64,000 nucleotides of DNA from contig NZ_FUWX01000006.1 of NCBI RefSeq assembly GCF_900167275.1, positions 115,084 through 179,083 on the forward strand. Reading direction: 5' to 3'. A model generated the notes under the pieces. It was given only the letters and a program-made list of their open reading frames with translations. It did not search any database and was not told where the DNA came from. Shown piece by piece: positions 18,194 to 27,924 of the stretch. Position 1 is the stretch's first letter, and each line of letters begins with the position of its first letter. Source of the DNA: Cetobacterium ceti. GTDB lineage: Bacteria > Fusobacteriota > Fusobacteriia > Fusobacteriales > Fusobacteriaceae. Both the position numbers and the translations under genes were made by a program.

Positions 18194-20746
18194 ATGAGTA
18201 ATTTTATTTATTTTTTTAAAGATGGGAATAAAAATCTTACTAATTTATTAGGAGGAAAAGGAGCAAATCTTTGCGAAATGAAAAACCTTAATCTGCCTAT
18301 ACCCAATGGTTTCATCGTTACAACTGAGGCTTGTAACCAATTTTTAGATAATGAAGACAATTTTTTCGAAATCTTAAAACCTCAAATTAAGAGTGCACTA
18401 GTTAATTTAGAAAAAATAACAAATAAGAAATTTGGTGGAAATAATCCTCTTCTTGTTTCTGTTAGATCAGGTGCTCCTGTTTCTATGCCTGGTATGATGG
18501 ATACTATTTTAAATGTAGGTTTCAACGATGATGTTTTAAAAAAAATTATTACTATTACAAAAAATCAAAACTTTGCCTATGATTTATATTTTAAATTCAT
18601 TCAAATGTTTTCAGAAATTGTAATGAATATTCCTAGAAAAGAATTTGAAAAATTAGATAAAAAAGAATTCCAAAATCCTTCAGAAAAAATAACTGCATAT
18701 AAAAATTTATATAAATCCTTAATTAAAAAAGAATTTCCAGATAATATTGAAGATCAAATATTTTTAGCTGTTAAATCAATTTTTAACTCTTGGAATAATG
18801 AAAGAGCTATTCTTTATAGAGACCTAAATAATATTGATTCATCCATGGGGACAGGAGTTGTTATTCAAGAAATGGTTTTTGGAAATTATAACAATCTTTC
18901 TGGAACCGGAGTAATGTTTACTAGAAATCCTTCAACTGGAGAAAATAAAATTTATGGTGAATATCTTTTAAAAGCTCAAGGAGAAGATATCGTTGCTGGA
19001 ATTAGAACTCCTGAAGATATTTCGCACTTAGAAAAAGATATGCCAAAAATATATAAAGAGCTTATTACTATTGGAAAAAATTTAGAAAAACATTATAAAA
19101 ATATGTTAGATATTGAATTTACAATTGAAAATAATAAACTTTATATTTTACAAGCTAGAGTTGGAAAAAGAACTTCAGAAGCTGATTTAAAAATTAATCT
19201 TGAATTAGCAGAAGAAAATCTTATAAGTAAAAAAGAAGCTATATTAAGAATTGATGTAAACTCTTTATATAAAATAATAAATGGTAAATTTAGTACAAAG
19301 GCTCTTGAAACAGCTAACTTAATTGGAACTGGCCTTTCTGGTTCAAATGGAGTTGCCTGTGGAAAAATTGTTTTAAATTCTAAAAATATTCCTGAAGAGG
19401 GAGATTATATTTTAGTTAGAGAAGAAACTTCTCCTGAAGATATTAAAGGAATGTATTTAGCTAAGGGTATTTTAACTGCTAAAGGTGGTAGAACTTCTCA
19501 TGGAGCTGTTGTGGCTAGAGGAATGGGTAAATGTTGTGTTACTGGATGTGACGCTCTTACAATATCAGAAAAAGAAAAAACAATTAAAATTAATAATACT
19601 ATTTTGAAAGAGGGAGATATAATTTCCTTAGATGGTCATAATGGAAATATTTATTTAGGAACTGTAGATATTGAGAAGAAAACTTTAAATGAAGATTTCT
19701 TTAAATTAATGACTTGGACTGAGGATTTCAATAATTTAAAAGTTCGTGTTAATGCTGATACTCCTGAAGATGCTAAAACTGGATGCTATTTCGGAGCTAA
19801 GGGAATAGGCCTTTGTAGAACAGAGCATATGTTCTTTAAAGAAAATAGAATTTGGAATATTAGAGAGATGATTTTAGCTAGAAATGAAGAGGAAAGAAAT
19901 TTTGCTCTTGAAAAATTATCAATTACTCAAAGTAAAGATTTCTATGAAATTTTTAAAGTTATGAATGGGTTACCTGTTAACATTAGACTTCTTGATCCTC
20001 CTTTACATGAATTTTTACCTAAAACTCTTGAGGAAAAGGTATATTTAAGTAATAGAATGAATATAACTCTACTTGAAATTGAAAAAAGAATCGAATTATT
20101 AAAAGAACAAAATCCTATGTTAGGACATAGAGGATGTAGACTTGGAGTCACTTTCCCTGAAATATATGAAATGCAAATAAAATCAATTGGAATAGCATTA
20201 AACTTATGTAAAGAAAAAAATATTAAAGCTTCTGTTGAAATTATGATTCCTTTTGTTGGATTCTTAGAGGAACTTCAATATATTAAATCTATTATTACTA
20301 AAACTTTAAAAAATCACGATTACAAGATTGGAACTATGATTGAACTTCCAAGAGCCTGTGTTCTATCTGATAAAATAGCTAAAGAAGTTGATTTCTTCTC
20401 TTATGGTACCAATGATTTAACTCAAACTACTCTTGGTATTTCTAGAGATGATAGTGCTAAATTCCTTCATTCATATGAAGAAAAATTTATTTATAAAAAT
20501 GATCCATTTAAAACTATCGATAAAGAAGGAGTAGGAGAACTTTTAAAAACAAGTATTAATCTTGGTAAAAGAGAAAATCCAACTATTAAATTAGGTATCT
20601 GTGGTGAACATGGAGGAGATCCTGAAAGTATTGACTTCTTCTCTACTTTAAATATTGAATATGTAAGTTGTTCTCCATTTAAAATTCCTTTAGCACTTTT
20701 AGCTTCAGCTCAAAGTGAAATTAAAAAAAATATAAAAAGAATTTAG
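18194..20746 (+). CDS. ppdK: Pyruvate, phosphate dikinase
   Basis: An 850-residue enzyme interconverting pyruvate + ATP + Pi and phosphoenolpyruvate + AMP + PPi. The N-terminal ATP-grasp domain (GGKGANLCEM, SVRSGAPVSMPGMMDT) is followed by the swivelling domain with the phosphohistidine His436 in GGRTSHGAVVARG, then the PEP-binding barrel ending in GICGEHGGDP. The start is the second ATG (18194), 6 bp after GAAGGAG; the first ATG at 18188 touches that site. It probably feeds gluconeogenesis or PPi-linked glycolysis, fitting yvcK next door. The length is near the family's usual 870-880. Confidence 0.93.
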   Translation: MSNFIYFFKDGNKNLTNLLGGKGANLCEMKNLNLPIPNGFIVTTEACNQFLDNEDNFFEILKPQIKSALVNLEKITNKKFGGNNPLLVSVRSGAPVSMPGMMDTILNVGFNDDVLKKIITITKNQNFAYDLYFKFIQMFSEIVMNIPRKEFEKLDKKEFQNPSEKITAYKNLYKSLIKKEFPDNIEDQIFLAVKSIFNSWNNERAILYRDLNNIDSSMGTGVVIQEMVFGNYNNLSGTGVMFTRNPSTGENKIYGEYLLKAQGEDIVAGIRTPEDISHLEKDMPKIYKELITIGKNLEKHYKNMLDIEFTIENNKLYILQARVGKRTSEADLKINLELAEENLISKKEAILRIDVNSLYKIINGKFSTKALETANLIGTGLSGSNGVACGKIVLNSKNIPEEGDYILVREETSPEDIKGMYLAKGILTAKGGRTSHGAVVARGMGKCCVTGCDALTISEKEKTIKINNTILKEGDIISLDGHNGNIYLGTVDIEKKTLNEDFFKLMTWTEDFNNLKVRVNADTPEDAKTGCYFGAKGIGLCRTEHMFFKENRIWNIREMILARNEEERNFALEKLSITQSKDFYEIFKVMNGLPVNIRLLDPPLHEFLPKTLEEKVYLSNRMNITLLEIEKRIELLKEQNPMLGHRGCRLGVTFPEIYEMQIKSIGIALNLCKEKNIKASVEIMIPFVGFLEELQYIKSIITKTLKNHDYKIGTMIELPRACVLSDKIAKEVDFFSYGTNDLTQTTLGISRDDSAKFLHSYEEKFIYKNDPFKTIDKEGVGELLKTSINLGKRENPTIKLGICGEHGGDPESIDFFSTLNIEYVSCSPFKIPLALLASAQSEIKKNIKRI

Positions 20747-20755
20747 GTAGTTTCT

Positions 20756-20797
20756 CCCTATAAAAATGATATAATATTTAAAATTTTTATAGGGGGA
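20756..20797 (+). terminator. Terminator of ppdK that includes the next gene's ribosome site
   Basis: CCCTATAAAAAT and ATTTTTATAGGG (20756-20767, 20783-20794) form a perfect 12-bp stem followed by seven T. Its 3' arm contains the AGGGGGA site of the next gene, and a TATAAT lies in the loop (20770-20775). Confidence 0.6.
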
Positions 20798-20804
20798 TTT
20801 TTTT

Positions 20805-21914
20805 ATGTATATTTTTGTTCTTCTATTTTTTTTAATAATTGATAATTCTTCTTTTGGTAAATATAGAAACGATATTTTATTTGAAAGTGATACTGAAGCT
20901 CCAATTATTGTTGCTCCAGATGAAAATGATGCATTTTTTGAAGAAATTATAACACCTAAAAAGACTAATATAGTAATTGATAATATAAATAAAAATAAAT
21001 TGATTGAAAGTACTGAGGCTAATTATTCCTTAAAAAATATTTTAGAAAAAGAAATAGACAGAGCTATTGAAACAAAACCTAAAGATTTAATTAATAATTC
21101 CACTATTATTCCTTTGGAAAACACCGCAACTTCAAAAAGAATAAATACAGTTAAATTTTTAAATAATAATATTTTAGATACTATTTCTACCGCTACCTCT
21201 CAGGAAGATATTCGATATTTTGGTGGCTATGAAAATCTAAAAGTTTATAATACAGAAAATAATAATAATTATATTTCTACTGGATATTTTGCCATGGATA
21301 AAGCTATAGATTTTTCTAATAATTATCGTATTGGAGGATCTATTGGTGTTGCTTCAATGGATTTTAAAAATAGTAATAATTTTAAAGAGGATGGACATCT
21401 TTATTTAGGTTCTCTTTATGGTCTATATTCTAAAAGAGATTTAGTTTTTTTATCTTCTATAAATTTAGGAAAAGATTCTCTTGAAAATAAATACAATGAA
21501 AAAATATCTAGTGGTTCCCTTTATGGTTTTAATAATGAAATTCGAAAAAAATATTATGAAGGAAATTATTATTTAGGTCCTAGAGCTCGTTTTAATATGA
21601 ATCTTTTAAAAGAAGAAAATGAAAATAATTTAGATAGTTCTTATACATCCTTTGAAGGAAGCATAGGTTTTTTTGCTGGACAAAATTCTTTAAAATTAAT
21701 AAATAGTAATTTAGGTTGGGAAGTAGGAACTAATCTTTATAGTGAATTTGGGGATCCTGAAAATTCAACTTATTCTCAAACTAATTATGGGGATATTGGA
21801 TTTAAATTATTTGGAAATATTTATTCTGTAGGAGTTTATGGAGAGTATAAACAAATACTTACTGAAACAAACTCTGATTGGGTTTCCTCTGCTGGAGTAA
21901 AATATATATTTTAA
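20805..21914 (+). CDS. Outer membrane beta-barrel protein (autotransporter-like C-terminus)
   Basis: A 369-residue exported protein of unknown specific role. A short signal peptide (about 1-18, ending SSFG) is followed by a low-complexity Asn/Glu/Thr-rich stretch to about 145. From there alternating beta-strand segments with aromatic ends run to a C-terminal GVKYIF, the typical last strand with terminal Phe recognised by the BAM machinery. The barrel resembles autotransporter-type barrels of fusobacterial outer membrane proteins but without a long passenger. The promoter is unclear; the stem of the upstream hairpin covers the ribosome site. Confidence 0.65.
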   Translation: MYIFVLLFFLIIDNSSFGKYRNDILFESDTEAPIIVAPDENDAFFEEIITPKKTNIVIDNINKNKLIESTEANYSLKNILEKEIDRAIETKPKDLINNSTIIPLENTATSKRINTVKFLNNNILDTISTATSQEDIRYFGGYENLKVYNTENNNNYISTGYFAMDKAIDFSNNYRIGGSIGVASMDFKNSNNFKEDGHLYLGSLYGLYSKRDLVFLSSINLGKDSLENKYNEKISSGSLYGFNNEIRKKYYEGNYYLGPRARFNMNLLKEENENNLDSSYTSFEGSIGFFAGQNSLKLINSNLGWEVGTNLYSEFGDPENSTYSQTNYGDIGFKLFGNIYSVGVYGEYKQILTETNSDWVSSAGVKYIF

Positions 21915-21915
21915 A

Positions 21916-21945
21916 AAATGGTGAGACTTTTTATCTCACCATTTT
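21916..21945. terminator. Bidirectional terminator
   Basis: TGGTGAGA pairs with TCTCACCA around CTTTTTA, with flanking A/T runs. Confidence 0.8.
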
Positions 21946-22846
21946 ATTTGGGTTTATAATTTATAGGAGAACTCCTAAAATATTTATTTTCTTTTCTTAC
22001 ATATTTTTCTATTATCTTTAATTCCTCTGCAACTGCTGTAGAACCTCTTAAAACATCTGGAGAATTTATATCATCAAAACTAATATTTTCTTCTTCACCG
22101 AGAATATTATAATTTATCCATAAATATTTTTTTATTTTTTCTAAAGACGTTTTTTCTCTTAATAAGTTTAAAATATCTCTTTTAATATTAAGTTTATCTT
22201 TATTTAGTAAAATATCTTCCTTAATAATTTTAGCTTTTATCTCATCAATTTCATTGAGTAAATATTGTAATCCTTCCCAAACCTCTTTTATATTTTCTAA
22301 ATTTTTATCTAATAAATCCTTTGTCCAAACATAAGCAATTATTTTTCTTTTCCAATCCCACCATTTTATTGGACTTTCTAAATCTTGAGAAGAAATTAAA
22401 AAATAGTTTTTTTTCAAAAGTAAACTTCCAAATACTCCAGGTGGATTTCCCAATCTTTTATTTTTCAATGTAGTCCTATTTATTCCACAGCTAGGACTTC
22501 CTTCCATGTAAATAAAAATATCTATATCTGCTAATTCTAAGGTCTTCATTGATACCAGAGCTCCATGTTTCATTTGAGCGCTTATATCTTTTCCTTGTCT
22601 ATTTTTTATAATCGCTTTATCTTCCCAAAAGTCATTACCATTTCCCTTTGAAAGTTTAATAGGTAGCCTTAAAACTCCCATTCCACTCATAATTTCAGGA
22701 CATACAGGAGTCCAAATAAACATATTTTTATCTCTTCCTATATTTTTTATTACATCCCATCCTTTACCATTATATCTCACCTTTGCTCCTGCTTGACATG
22801 CTGAAATTCCTATTCGAATTTTTCTATCTAAAATAATCTCTTTCAT
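21944..22846 (-). CDS. DUF523 protein (TudS-like desulfidase family) with a C-terminal DUF1722-type domain
   Basis: A 300-residue protein. The first 160 residues form DUF523, with three conserved cysteines in ISACQAGAKVRYNG, TPVCPE and GSPSCG, the likely [4Fe-4S] ligands in the family's 2-thiouracil desulfidase TudS. The remainder (about 165-300) is helical and Lys-rich, in the place where DUF1722/YbgA domains are fused in homologues. The activity here is inferred only from the family. Monocistronic. Confidence 0.7.
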   Translation of the reverse strand: MKEIILDRKIRIGISACQAGAKVRYNGKGWDVIKNIGRDKNMFIWTPVCPEIMSGMGVLRLPIKLSKGNGNDFWEDKAIIKNRQGKDISAQMKHGALVSMKTLELADIDIFIYMEGSPSCGINRTTLKNKRLGNPPGVFGSLLLKKNYFLISSQDLESPIKWWDWKRKIIAYVWTKDLLDKNLENIKEVWEGLQYLLNEIDEIKAKIIKEDILLNKDKLNIKRDILNLLREKTSLEKIKKYLWINYNILGEEENISFDDINSPDVLRGSTAVAEELKIIEKYVRKENKYFRSSPINYKPK

Positions 22847-22904
22847 AGGCCCATCCTTTATACTTTGTTGTTAAGAATAGTACCTTTTTTTTCGAGTTTT
22901 CCTT

Positions 22905-24098
22905 TTATTTTATAGTTATTCTATTTTTACCTAATTTTTTAGATTCATATAAAGCTAAATCTGCTCTTTTATATAATGAATCTAAAGTTTCGTTTGGACT
23001 ATTTTTCTCAACTACTCCAGCACTAACTGAAATTTTTAAGTCTTCTTTAGATAAATTTTCACAAGCATCTAATATATCAATAATTTTCTTTAAAAAAAAT
23101 TTTTTCTTCTCTGGAGATAAAACTATAAATTCATCTCCTCCGAATCTTATTCCTTTATCCTTAGATGAAATATTTTTTTTAATTATCTTTCCAATTTCTT
23201 TTATAAAGCCATCTCCAATGTGATGTCCATAGGTATCATTTATTTTTTTTAGATTATCCAAATCAATAATTGCCATTGTAAAATCTTGCTTTTCTTTTTT
23301 TAATAAAAGTTTTTTCAATTCCTCTTCAAAGTAATTTCTATTATGTAATCCAGTTAAAAAATCTTTATATATTTTTTCCTTATATATCTTTTCTTTTTCT
23401 CTTTCTTTACTAATATCTCTTATTATAGAAAAAATTCCACTAGATTTATCAGGTAATTTTATTTTTCTTTTCATAATTCTAAAAAATTTCCCCTCATAAA
23501 ATTCTTCTTTAAAATAACTCCCCTCTTTTAAAGCAATTTTTGAACTTTTCTCTAAATAATTTGCAGTTTTTTCTGATAAAATTTCAGAAGATTTTTTATT
23601 TAGATATCTATATTGTAATTCTTCATTTTGAAAAAATACAAAATCATCCATAGAATCTAAAACTTGTTTTAATCTATCACTTTCTATCTTTAATTTTTTT
23701 TCAAACTCTGCATCTTCAAACTCTAATAAAAGATATTCCTTTTCCTCACTTTTTATTTTTTGCCCTTTAATCTTAAAAGTTAATTTTTTATTATTTTCTT
23801 TTTCTAAAGTAAATAACGTTTGATCTATTTGGAAAGTTTTTTCATTTTCAAAAACTTCTGTTAATTTATTTCTCAAAGAACAATTTTTACATTCCTCTGT
23901 ACTCCCACACTCTTCAATATTTCCTCTAGTATAAATACATTCTAGAACATTTCCACATATTTTATCTATATACTCTTCTGCTGTTTTAGTTTTCTTTAGA
24001 AGTTCTCTCATCATTTTATTCATATATTTAACTTTAAAATTTTTATCTATTAAAAAAATTCCTACAGATAAGCTATCTAGTATTAAATGATTGTTCAT
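22905..24098 (-). CDS. PAS-GGDEF diguanylate cyclase with a cysteine-rich PAS domain
   Basis: A 397-residue cytoplasmic signalling enzyme predicted to make cyclic di-GMP. The first PAS domain (about 5-120) contains Cys48, Cys54, Cys64, Cys70 and Cys73, in a pattern seen in PAS domains thought to sense redox state or bind a metal. A second PAS (about 135-240) follows, then the GGDEF domain with an intact active site GGDEF at 320-324. I see no RxxD inhibitory site at the expected position before it. No transmembrane segment. Partner effectors are not in the window. Confidence 0.85.
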   Translation of the reverse strand: MNNHLILDSLSVGIFLIDKNFKVKYMNKMMRELLKKTKTAEEYIDKICGNVLECIYTRGNIEECGSTEECKNCSLRNKLTEVFENEKTFQIDQTLFTLEKENNKKLTFKIKGQKIKSEEKEYLLLEFEDAEFEKKLKIESDRLKQVLDSMDDFVFFQNEELQYRYLNKKSSEILSEKTANYLEKSSKIALKEGSYFKEEFYEGKFFRIMKRKIKLPDKSSGIFSIIRDISKEREKEKIYKEKIYKDFLTGLHNRNYFEEELKKLLLKKEKQDFTMAIIDLDNLKKINDTYGHHIGDGFIKEIGKIIKKNISSKDKGIRFGGDEFIVLSPEKKKFFLKKIIDILDACENLSKEDLKISVSAGVVEKNSPNETLDSLYKRADLALYESKKLGKNRITIK

Positions 24099-24129
24099 AG
24101 ACTCTCCTTTTCCCCAATAAATTTCAGTC

Positions 24130-24138
24130 TATTATAAC
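24130..24138 (-). promoter_or_regulatory. Extended -10 promoter of the diguanylate cyclase gene
   Basis: On the minus strand TGTTATAAT gives an extended -10 (TATAAT 24130-24135). The -35 is poor. Confidence 0.4.
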
Positions 24139-24151
24139 ATAATTTTCCCAT

Positions 24152-24180
24152 AAAAAAAGAGTTAGCTTTAAAGCTAACCC
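24152..24180 (-). terminator. Terminator of the sulfite/nitrite reductase gene
   Basis: GGGTTAGCTTT and AAAGCTAACTC form a palindromic stem followed by seven U on the minus strand. Confidence 0.8.
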
Positions 24181-24187
24181 TTAATTA

Positions 24188-25813
24188 TTAAAATGTATCA
24201 TTTCTTCTATTGTACATATATTGTCCAAAAGAAATTTTCATTGTTTTTAAAGTTTCTAAATATTCTTCAAAAATTCCTCTTACAAACATTGGAATTTCAG
24301 TTAAAGGTAAAATCTTATTTGGAACTTCAACTGATAGAGCTTGTATTGAATTAGTTAATAGTCCACCTACATAAACTTGCATACAATCAACTATTGCTCC
24401 ATCAATTCTTTTCTTAAGGCCAATGAATCCTATTGGAGCCACAGGAATTCCTGCACATGAGCTTGGACATCCTGAAATTCTAATATTTTTAGCCTCTCTA
24501 AATATTATATCTCTAACTTCTGGTTGTTCATTTGCTAATTTATCTAACTCTTCAGCTATTGTATCTGCAACACCCATTGAATTTTGAACTCCGATCATAC
24601 ATACATGAGCTCCTACACAGGCTCTTAACTGTCCTCTTATTGAAACTGTATCACTTACAATTTCTGGAATTTCTCTAGTTAAGAAATTAAAAGTATATCC
24701 TAAAGCTGAACTATGTACCATTGGAATTACTAAATTTTGATTTATAGTAGCTCTTATTTTACTAGCTCCTATATTTTCTAATAATTCATTTAATTTTTTT
24801 ACTTTTGCTAAAGGTAAATCTCCATTTTTAACAAATAATGCTAAAGAAACCACATCTTTAAATTTAGTTTCTCTTACACATATTTTTTTCCACTCATCAA
24901 AAGCTTTTTTCTCATTAGCTTCTTCTTCAAATGTAACTAATCTATCTATTTTTTTCATATAATTAAGAGGTTTAATTTCTTCATTAACAACTTCACTTTT
25001 ATCAAAGTAATCAAAATAAAGTTTTTTAAATTCTTCTATTCCCATAGATTCAACTAAAAATCTTAATCTTGCTTTCATTCTATTTTGTCTATCTCCATGA
25101 TCATAAAATACATCTATCATAGTTTTTACAGACTTTAATAAATCTTCCTCTGGTAAGAAATCAAATAATGTATAACCTATTCTACTATTACGTCCCATTC
25201 CTCCACCAAAGTAAACTTTAAATCCTCTTTTACCATTTAATTCTCTTGCAACAAATCCCATATCTTGAACAGCCATTACAAATTCATCTTCAAGATTGTT
25301 TGCAAAGCCTATTTTTAATTTTCTACCAAATTGGAAAGCTTTGTCATAGAAGAAAATTTCATTTTCTATCATTCTTGCATATGGCATTACATCAAATGTA
25401 TCATTTAAACTCATTCCAGTGTATGTAGATACTAAAATACTTCTAAAAGTATTTCCTCCTCCACCTCTGAAATACATTTCATGACCATTACATGCTTCAA
25501 TTGTATCTTTAACTTTATCAAAAGGAACTTCATGTAATTGATAATTTTGTCTTGTAGATAAATGAATATATGGAATATTAATTTCTTCCATTATTTCAGT
25601 CAATGCTTTTAATTTTTTAGTTGAAAGTTCTCCACCTACAGCTTTTAGTCTAAGCATCATTTTTTTACCTTTTTGCTCATAAATTCCAAATTTAGATCCT
25701 TTTCCTTTTAATTCCATTGAAGTTATACCATTATTTGCATAATTTTCAATTCCATCTTGTAAATCTTGATATTCAACTTCAATATCTTTTAATTTTTCTT
25801 TGATTCTTTCCAA
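24188..25813 (-). CDS. Ferredoxin-type siroheme sulfite/nitrite reductase
   Basis: A 541-residue siroheme/[4Fe-4S] reductase carrying out a six-electron reduction of sulfite or nitrite. The four cluster ligands are Cys399 and Cys405 (RACVGAHVC) and Cys449 and Cys453 (SGCPSSC). The N-terminal half carries the parachute repeat with LSTRQNYQLHEVP and an Arg-rich substrate pocket region. It is cytoplasmic and stands alone, without a flavoprotein subunit, so electrons presumably come from ferredoxin. Sulfite versus nitrite cannot be decided by sequence reading. Confidence 0.85.
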   Translation of the reverse strand: MERIKEKLKDIEVEYQDLQDGIENYANNGITSMELKGKGSKFGIYEQKGKKMMLRLKAVGGELSTKKLKALTEIMEEINIPYIHLSTRQNYQLHEVPFDKVKDTIEACNGHEMYFRGGGGNTFRSILVSTYTGMSLNDTFDVMPYARMIENEIFFYDKAFQFGRKLKIGFANNLEDEFVMAVQDMGFVARELNGKRGFKVYFGGGMGRNSRIGYTLFDFLPEEDLLKSVKTMIDVFYDHGDRQNRMKARLRFLVESMGIEEFKKLYFDYFDKSEVVNEEIKPLNYMKKIDRLVTFEEEANEKKAFDEWKKICVRETKFKDVVSLALFVKNGDLPLAKVKKLNELLENIGASKIRATINQNLVIPMVHSSALGYTFNFLTREIPEIVSDTVSIRGQLRACVGAHVCMIGVQNSMGVADTIAEELDKLANEQPEVRDIIFREAKNIRISGCPSSCAGIPVAPIGFIGLKKRIDGAIVDCMQVYVGGLLTNSIQALSVEVPNKILPLTEIPMFVRGIFEEYLETLKTMKISFGQYMYNRRNDTF

Positions 25814-25886
25814 CTTTTTTTACCTTCTTTCCTTTAAATTAACCATCTTACTCAATTAGTATACTCCTTTTTGAACTTTGAGTCAA

Positions 25887-26816
25887 CTACAGAAATGATA
25901 AGATAGTTTCCTTTATGCTTTCATTATCTAATCCATATTCCTTTAAAATCTCTTCAGGACTTCCACTCTGTCCGAACTTGTCTTTAACACCAATTATTTT
26001 AATTGGACAAGGATAATATTCCCCTAAAACTTCACTTACTGCTCCGCCTAATCCCCCATAAATTTGATGTTCTTCTAAAGTTATAATCTTTTGGGTTTCC
26101 TTAGCACATTTTATTATTAAATCTTTATCCAAAGGTTTAATGCTCGACATATTTATAATTCTGAGGTTTATATTTTTTTCCTCTTTCAATTGTTTTTTAA
26201 TATCTAAAGCTTTAGATACCATATACCCTGTAGCTATTATTGTTCCATCATTTCCATCATCTAAAATATCTCCCCTGCCTATTATAAATTTCTTGTTTTC
26301 ATCATAAATTTTAGGATATTTTGCCCTTGCAAGTCTTATATAACAAGGTCCATTATCTTCTATAACCGCTTTTAAAATTGCTTTAGTTTCATTTCCATCA
26401 CACGGCTGAAAAATTTTCATATTTGGTAATACCCTCATTATAGCTATATCTTCTAAACATTGGGCTGTTCCTCCATCTTCTCCCACAGTTAATCCACTAT
26501 GAGTAGCTATTATTTTAATATTTAAATTATTATAACAAGCCAAAATTCGAATTTGATCATAAGGTCTTGTTGCTAAAAATGCAGCAAAAGAAGATACTAT
26601 AGGAATAAATCCTTCTCCTGCAAGACCTGCTCCGATTTCAATTAAATCTTGTTCTGCTATTCCTACATTGAAAAATCTATCTGGAAATTTATTTTGAAAG
26701 TGAATTGCCTTTGTAGAATCTTGTAAATCTGCTGAAAGAGCTACTATTTTTTCGTTTTTTTCTCCTAATTCAACTAATATTTCTCCAAAAGCATCTCTTG
26801 TTGCTTTTAACTCCAT
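25887..26816 (-). CDS. Transketolase, C-terminal subunit
   Basis: A 309-residue protein holding the pyrimidine-binding and C-terminal domains of a split transketolase. It begins MELKATRDAFGEILVELG and contains the conserved IAEQDLIEIGAGLA with the catalytic Glu, plus HSGLTVGEDGGTAQ. It acts with the N-terminal subunit encoded one base upstream to transfer two-carbon units in the pentose phosphate pathway. Split transketolases are common in Clostridia and Fusobacteria. The RBS (GAGGAG) lies in the end of the upstream gene. Confidence 0.9.
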   Translation of the reverse strand: MELKATRDAFGEILVELGEKNEKIVALSADLQDSTKAIHFQNKFPDRFFNVGIAEQDLIEIGAGLAGEGFIPIVSSFAAFLATRPYDQIRILACYNNLNIKIIATHSGLTVGEDGGTAQCLEDIAIMRVLPNMKIFQPCDGNETKAILKAVIEDNGPCYIRLARAKYPKIYDENKKFIIGRGDILDDGNDGTIIATGYMVSKALDIKKQLKEEKNINLRIINMSSIKPLDKDLIIKCAKETQKIITLEEHQIYGGLGGAVSEVLGEYYPCPIKIIGVKDKFGQSGSPEEILKEYGLDNESIKETILSFL

Positions 26817-26817
26817 A

Positions 26818-27615
26818 TTACTCCTCCTCTATTTCTTTAATAGCTCTTTCTAATTCCTCTTTATTCGGTGCTTTTCCATGCCAAGTATTATTAAACTCCA
26901 TAAAAGAAACACCTTTTCCTTTTACAGTATTTCCTATTATAGCTACAGGTTTTTCTTTTTCATCTAAGAATTTCAAATAACTATTCTCAACTTCTTTGAG
27001 ATTATGTCCATCTATATCATATACTCTCCATCCGAATGCTTCTAATTTAGCTTTTAAAGGTTCTAAGCTTTTAATATCTTCTACAAATCCATTTTCTTGA
27101 ACTTTATTATAATCAATAATTGCACAGAGATTATTTAGTTTTCTAGTTCCTGCACTCATAAAGCTTTCCCAGACACTTCCTTCCTGTAATTCTCCATCGC
27201 CTAAATAGCAAAATACTTTGTAATCTAATTTTTTTAATTTACCACTTATGGCTACTCCACAAGAATAACCAAGTCCCATTCCCAAAGATCCTGTAGATAA
27301 TTCTACCCCTGGTACTTCCCTATGAACATGTCCTTGGAGTAGAGCTCCTTTTTTTCTAAAATTCTTAATCTCTTCTTCCTTAAAAAATTTAAATTCATTT
27401 AAAATAGTATAAACTAAAGGACTTGCATGGCCCTTTGAAATAATTATTCTATCCCTTTTTTCATCTTCTAGATTTTCTAAATTATAGTAGGCAATTTTTT
27501 TATATAGAACATATAATAATTCTACCCCAGATAAAGATCCACCTGGATGCCCTGAACCAGCTTCATTTATCATCTGTAATATTTTTTTACGTAATTCTTT
27601 ACATTTTTTTTCCAA
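26818..27615 (-). CDS. Transketolase, N-terminal subunit
   Basis: A 265-residue thiamine-diphosphate-binding half of a split transketolase. GSGHPGGSLSG (20-30) and the cofactor motif starting at Gly139-Asp140-Gly141 (GDGELQEGS) with Asn170 are present. Translation very likely begins at a TTG (27613-27615), placed 7 bp after a strong GGAGGTGA; the nearest ATG is out of frame. It is co-transcribed with the C-terminal subunit (1 bp gap). No clear promoter was found in the 310 bp to the HU gene. Confidence 0.9.
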   Translation of the reverse strand: MEKKCKELRKKILQMINEAGSGHPGGSLSGVELLYVLYKKIAYYNLENLEDEKRDRIIISKGHASPLVYTILNEFKFFKEEEIKNFRKKGALLQGHVHREVPGVELSTGSLGMGLGYSCGVAISGKLKKLDYKVFCYLGDGELQEGSVWESFMSAGTRKLNNLCAIIDYNKVQENGFVEDIKSLEPLKAKLEAFGWRVYDIDGHNLKEVENSYLKFLDEKEKPVAIIGNTVKGKGVSFMEFNNTWHGKAPNKEELERAIKEIEEE

Positions 27616-27857
27616 AAAAATTCACCTCCAAAGTTATCAAAACCCTTTTGAACATTATATTTCTTCATTTTTTTTCTTATTTTCTTCTTTTTTTTTATAT
27701 ATTTTTTTTCTGAACAATATTAAGACTTTTATTCATATTCAAAACTTTTTTAACATCAACTAAACATTTATCTATTTAAAAAAATTTTTTTTATTGTTTT
27801 TTTGCTTTTCTATTGGTCAAATACCTGAAAAATTAACTACTTCATAAAAAAAAATAG

Positions 27858-27887
27858 TTGCCAAAAATAATGTGTCCATGCTATAAC
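27858..27887 (+). promoter_or_regulatory. Promoter of the HU gene
   Basis: TTGCCA (27858-27863), 18 bp, TGC-TATAAC (27882-27887) with an extended -10. The rest of the 27616-27924 gap holds T-rich DNA and the minus-strand RBS of transketolase; I see no further gene in it. Confidence 0.6.
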
Positions 27888-27924
27888 TTTATAGGAAATT
27901 TATATTCAAAGGAGTGTACATCGA

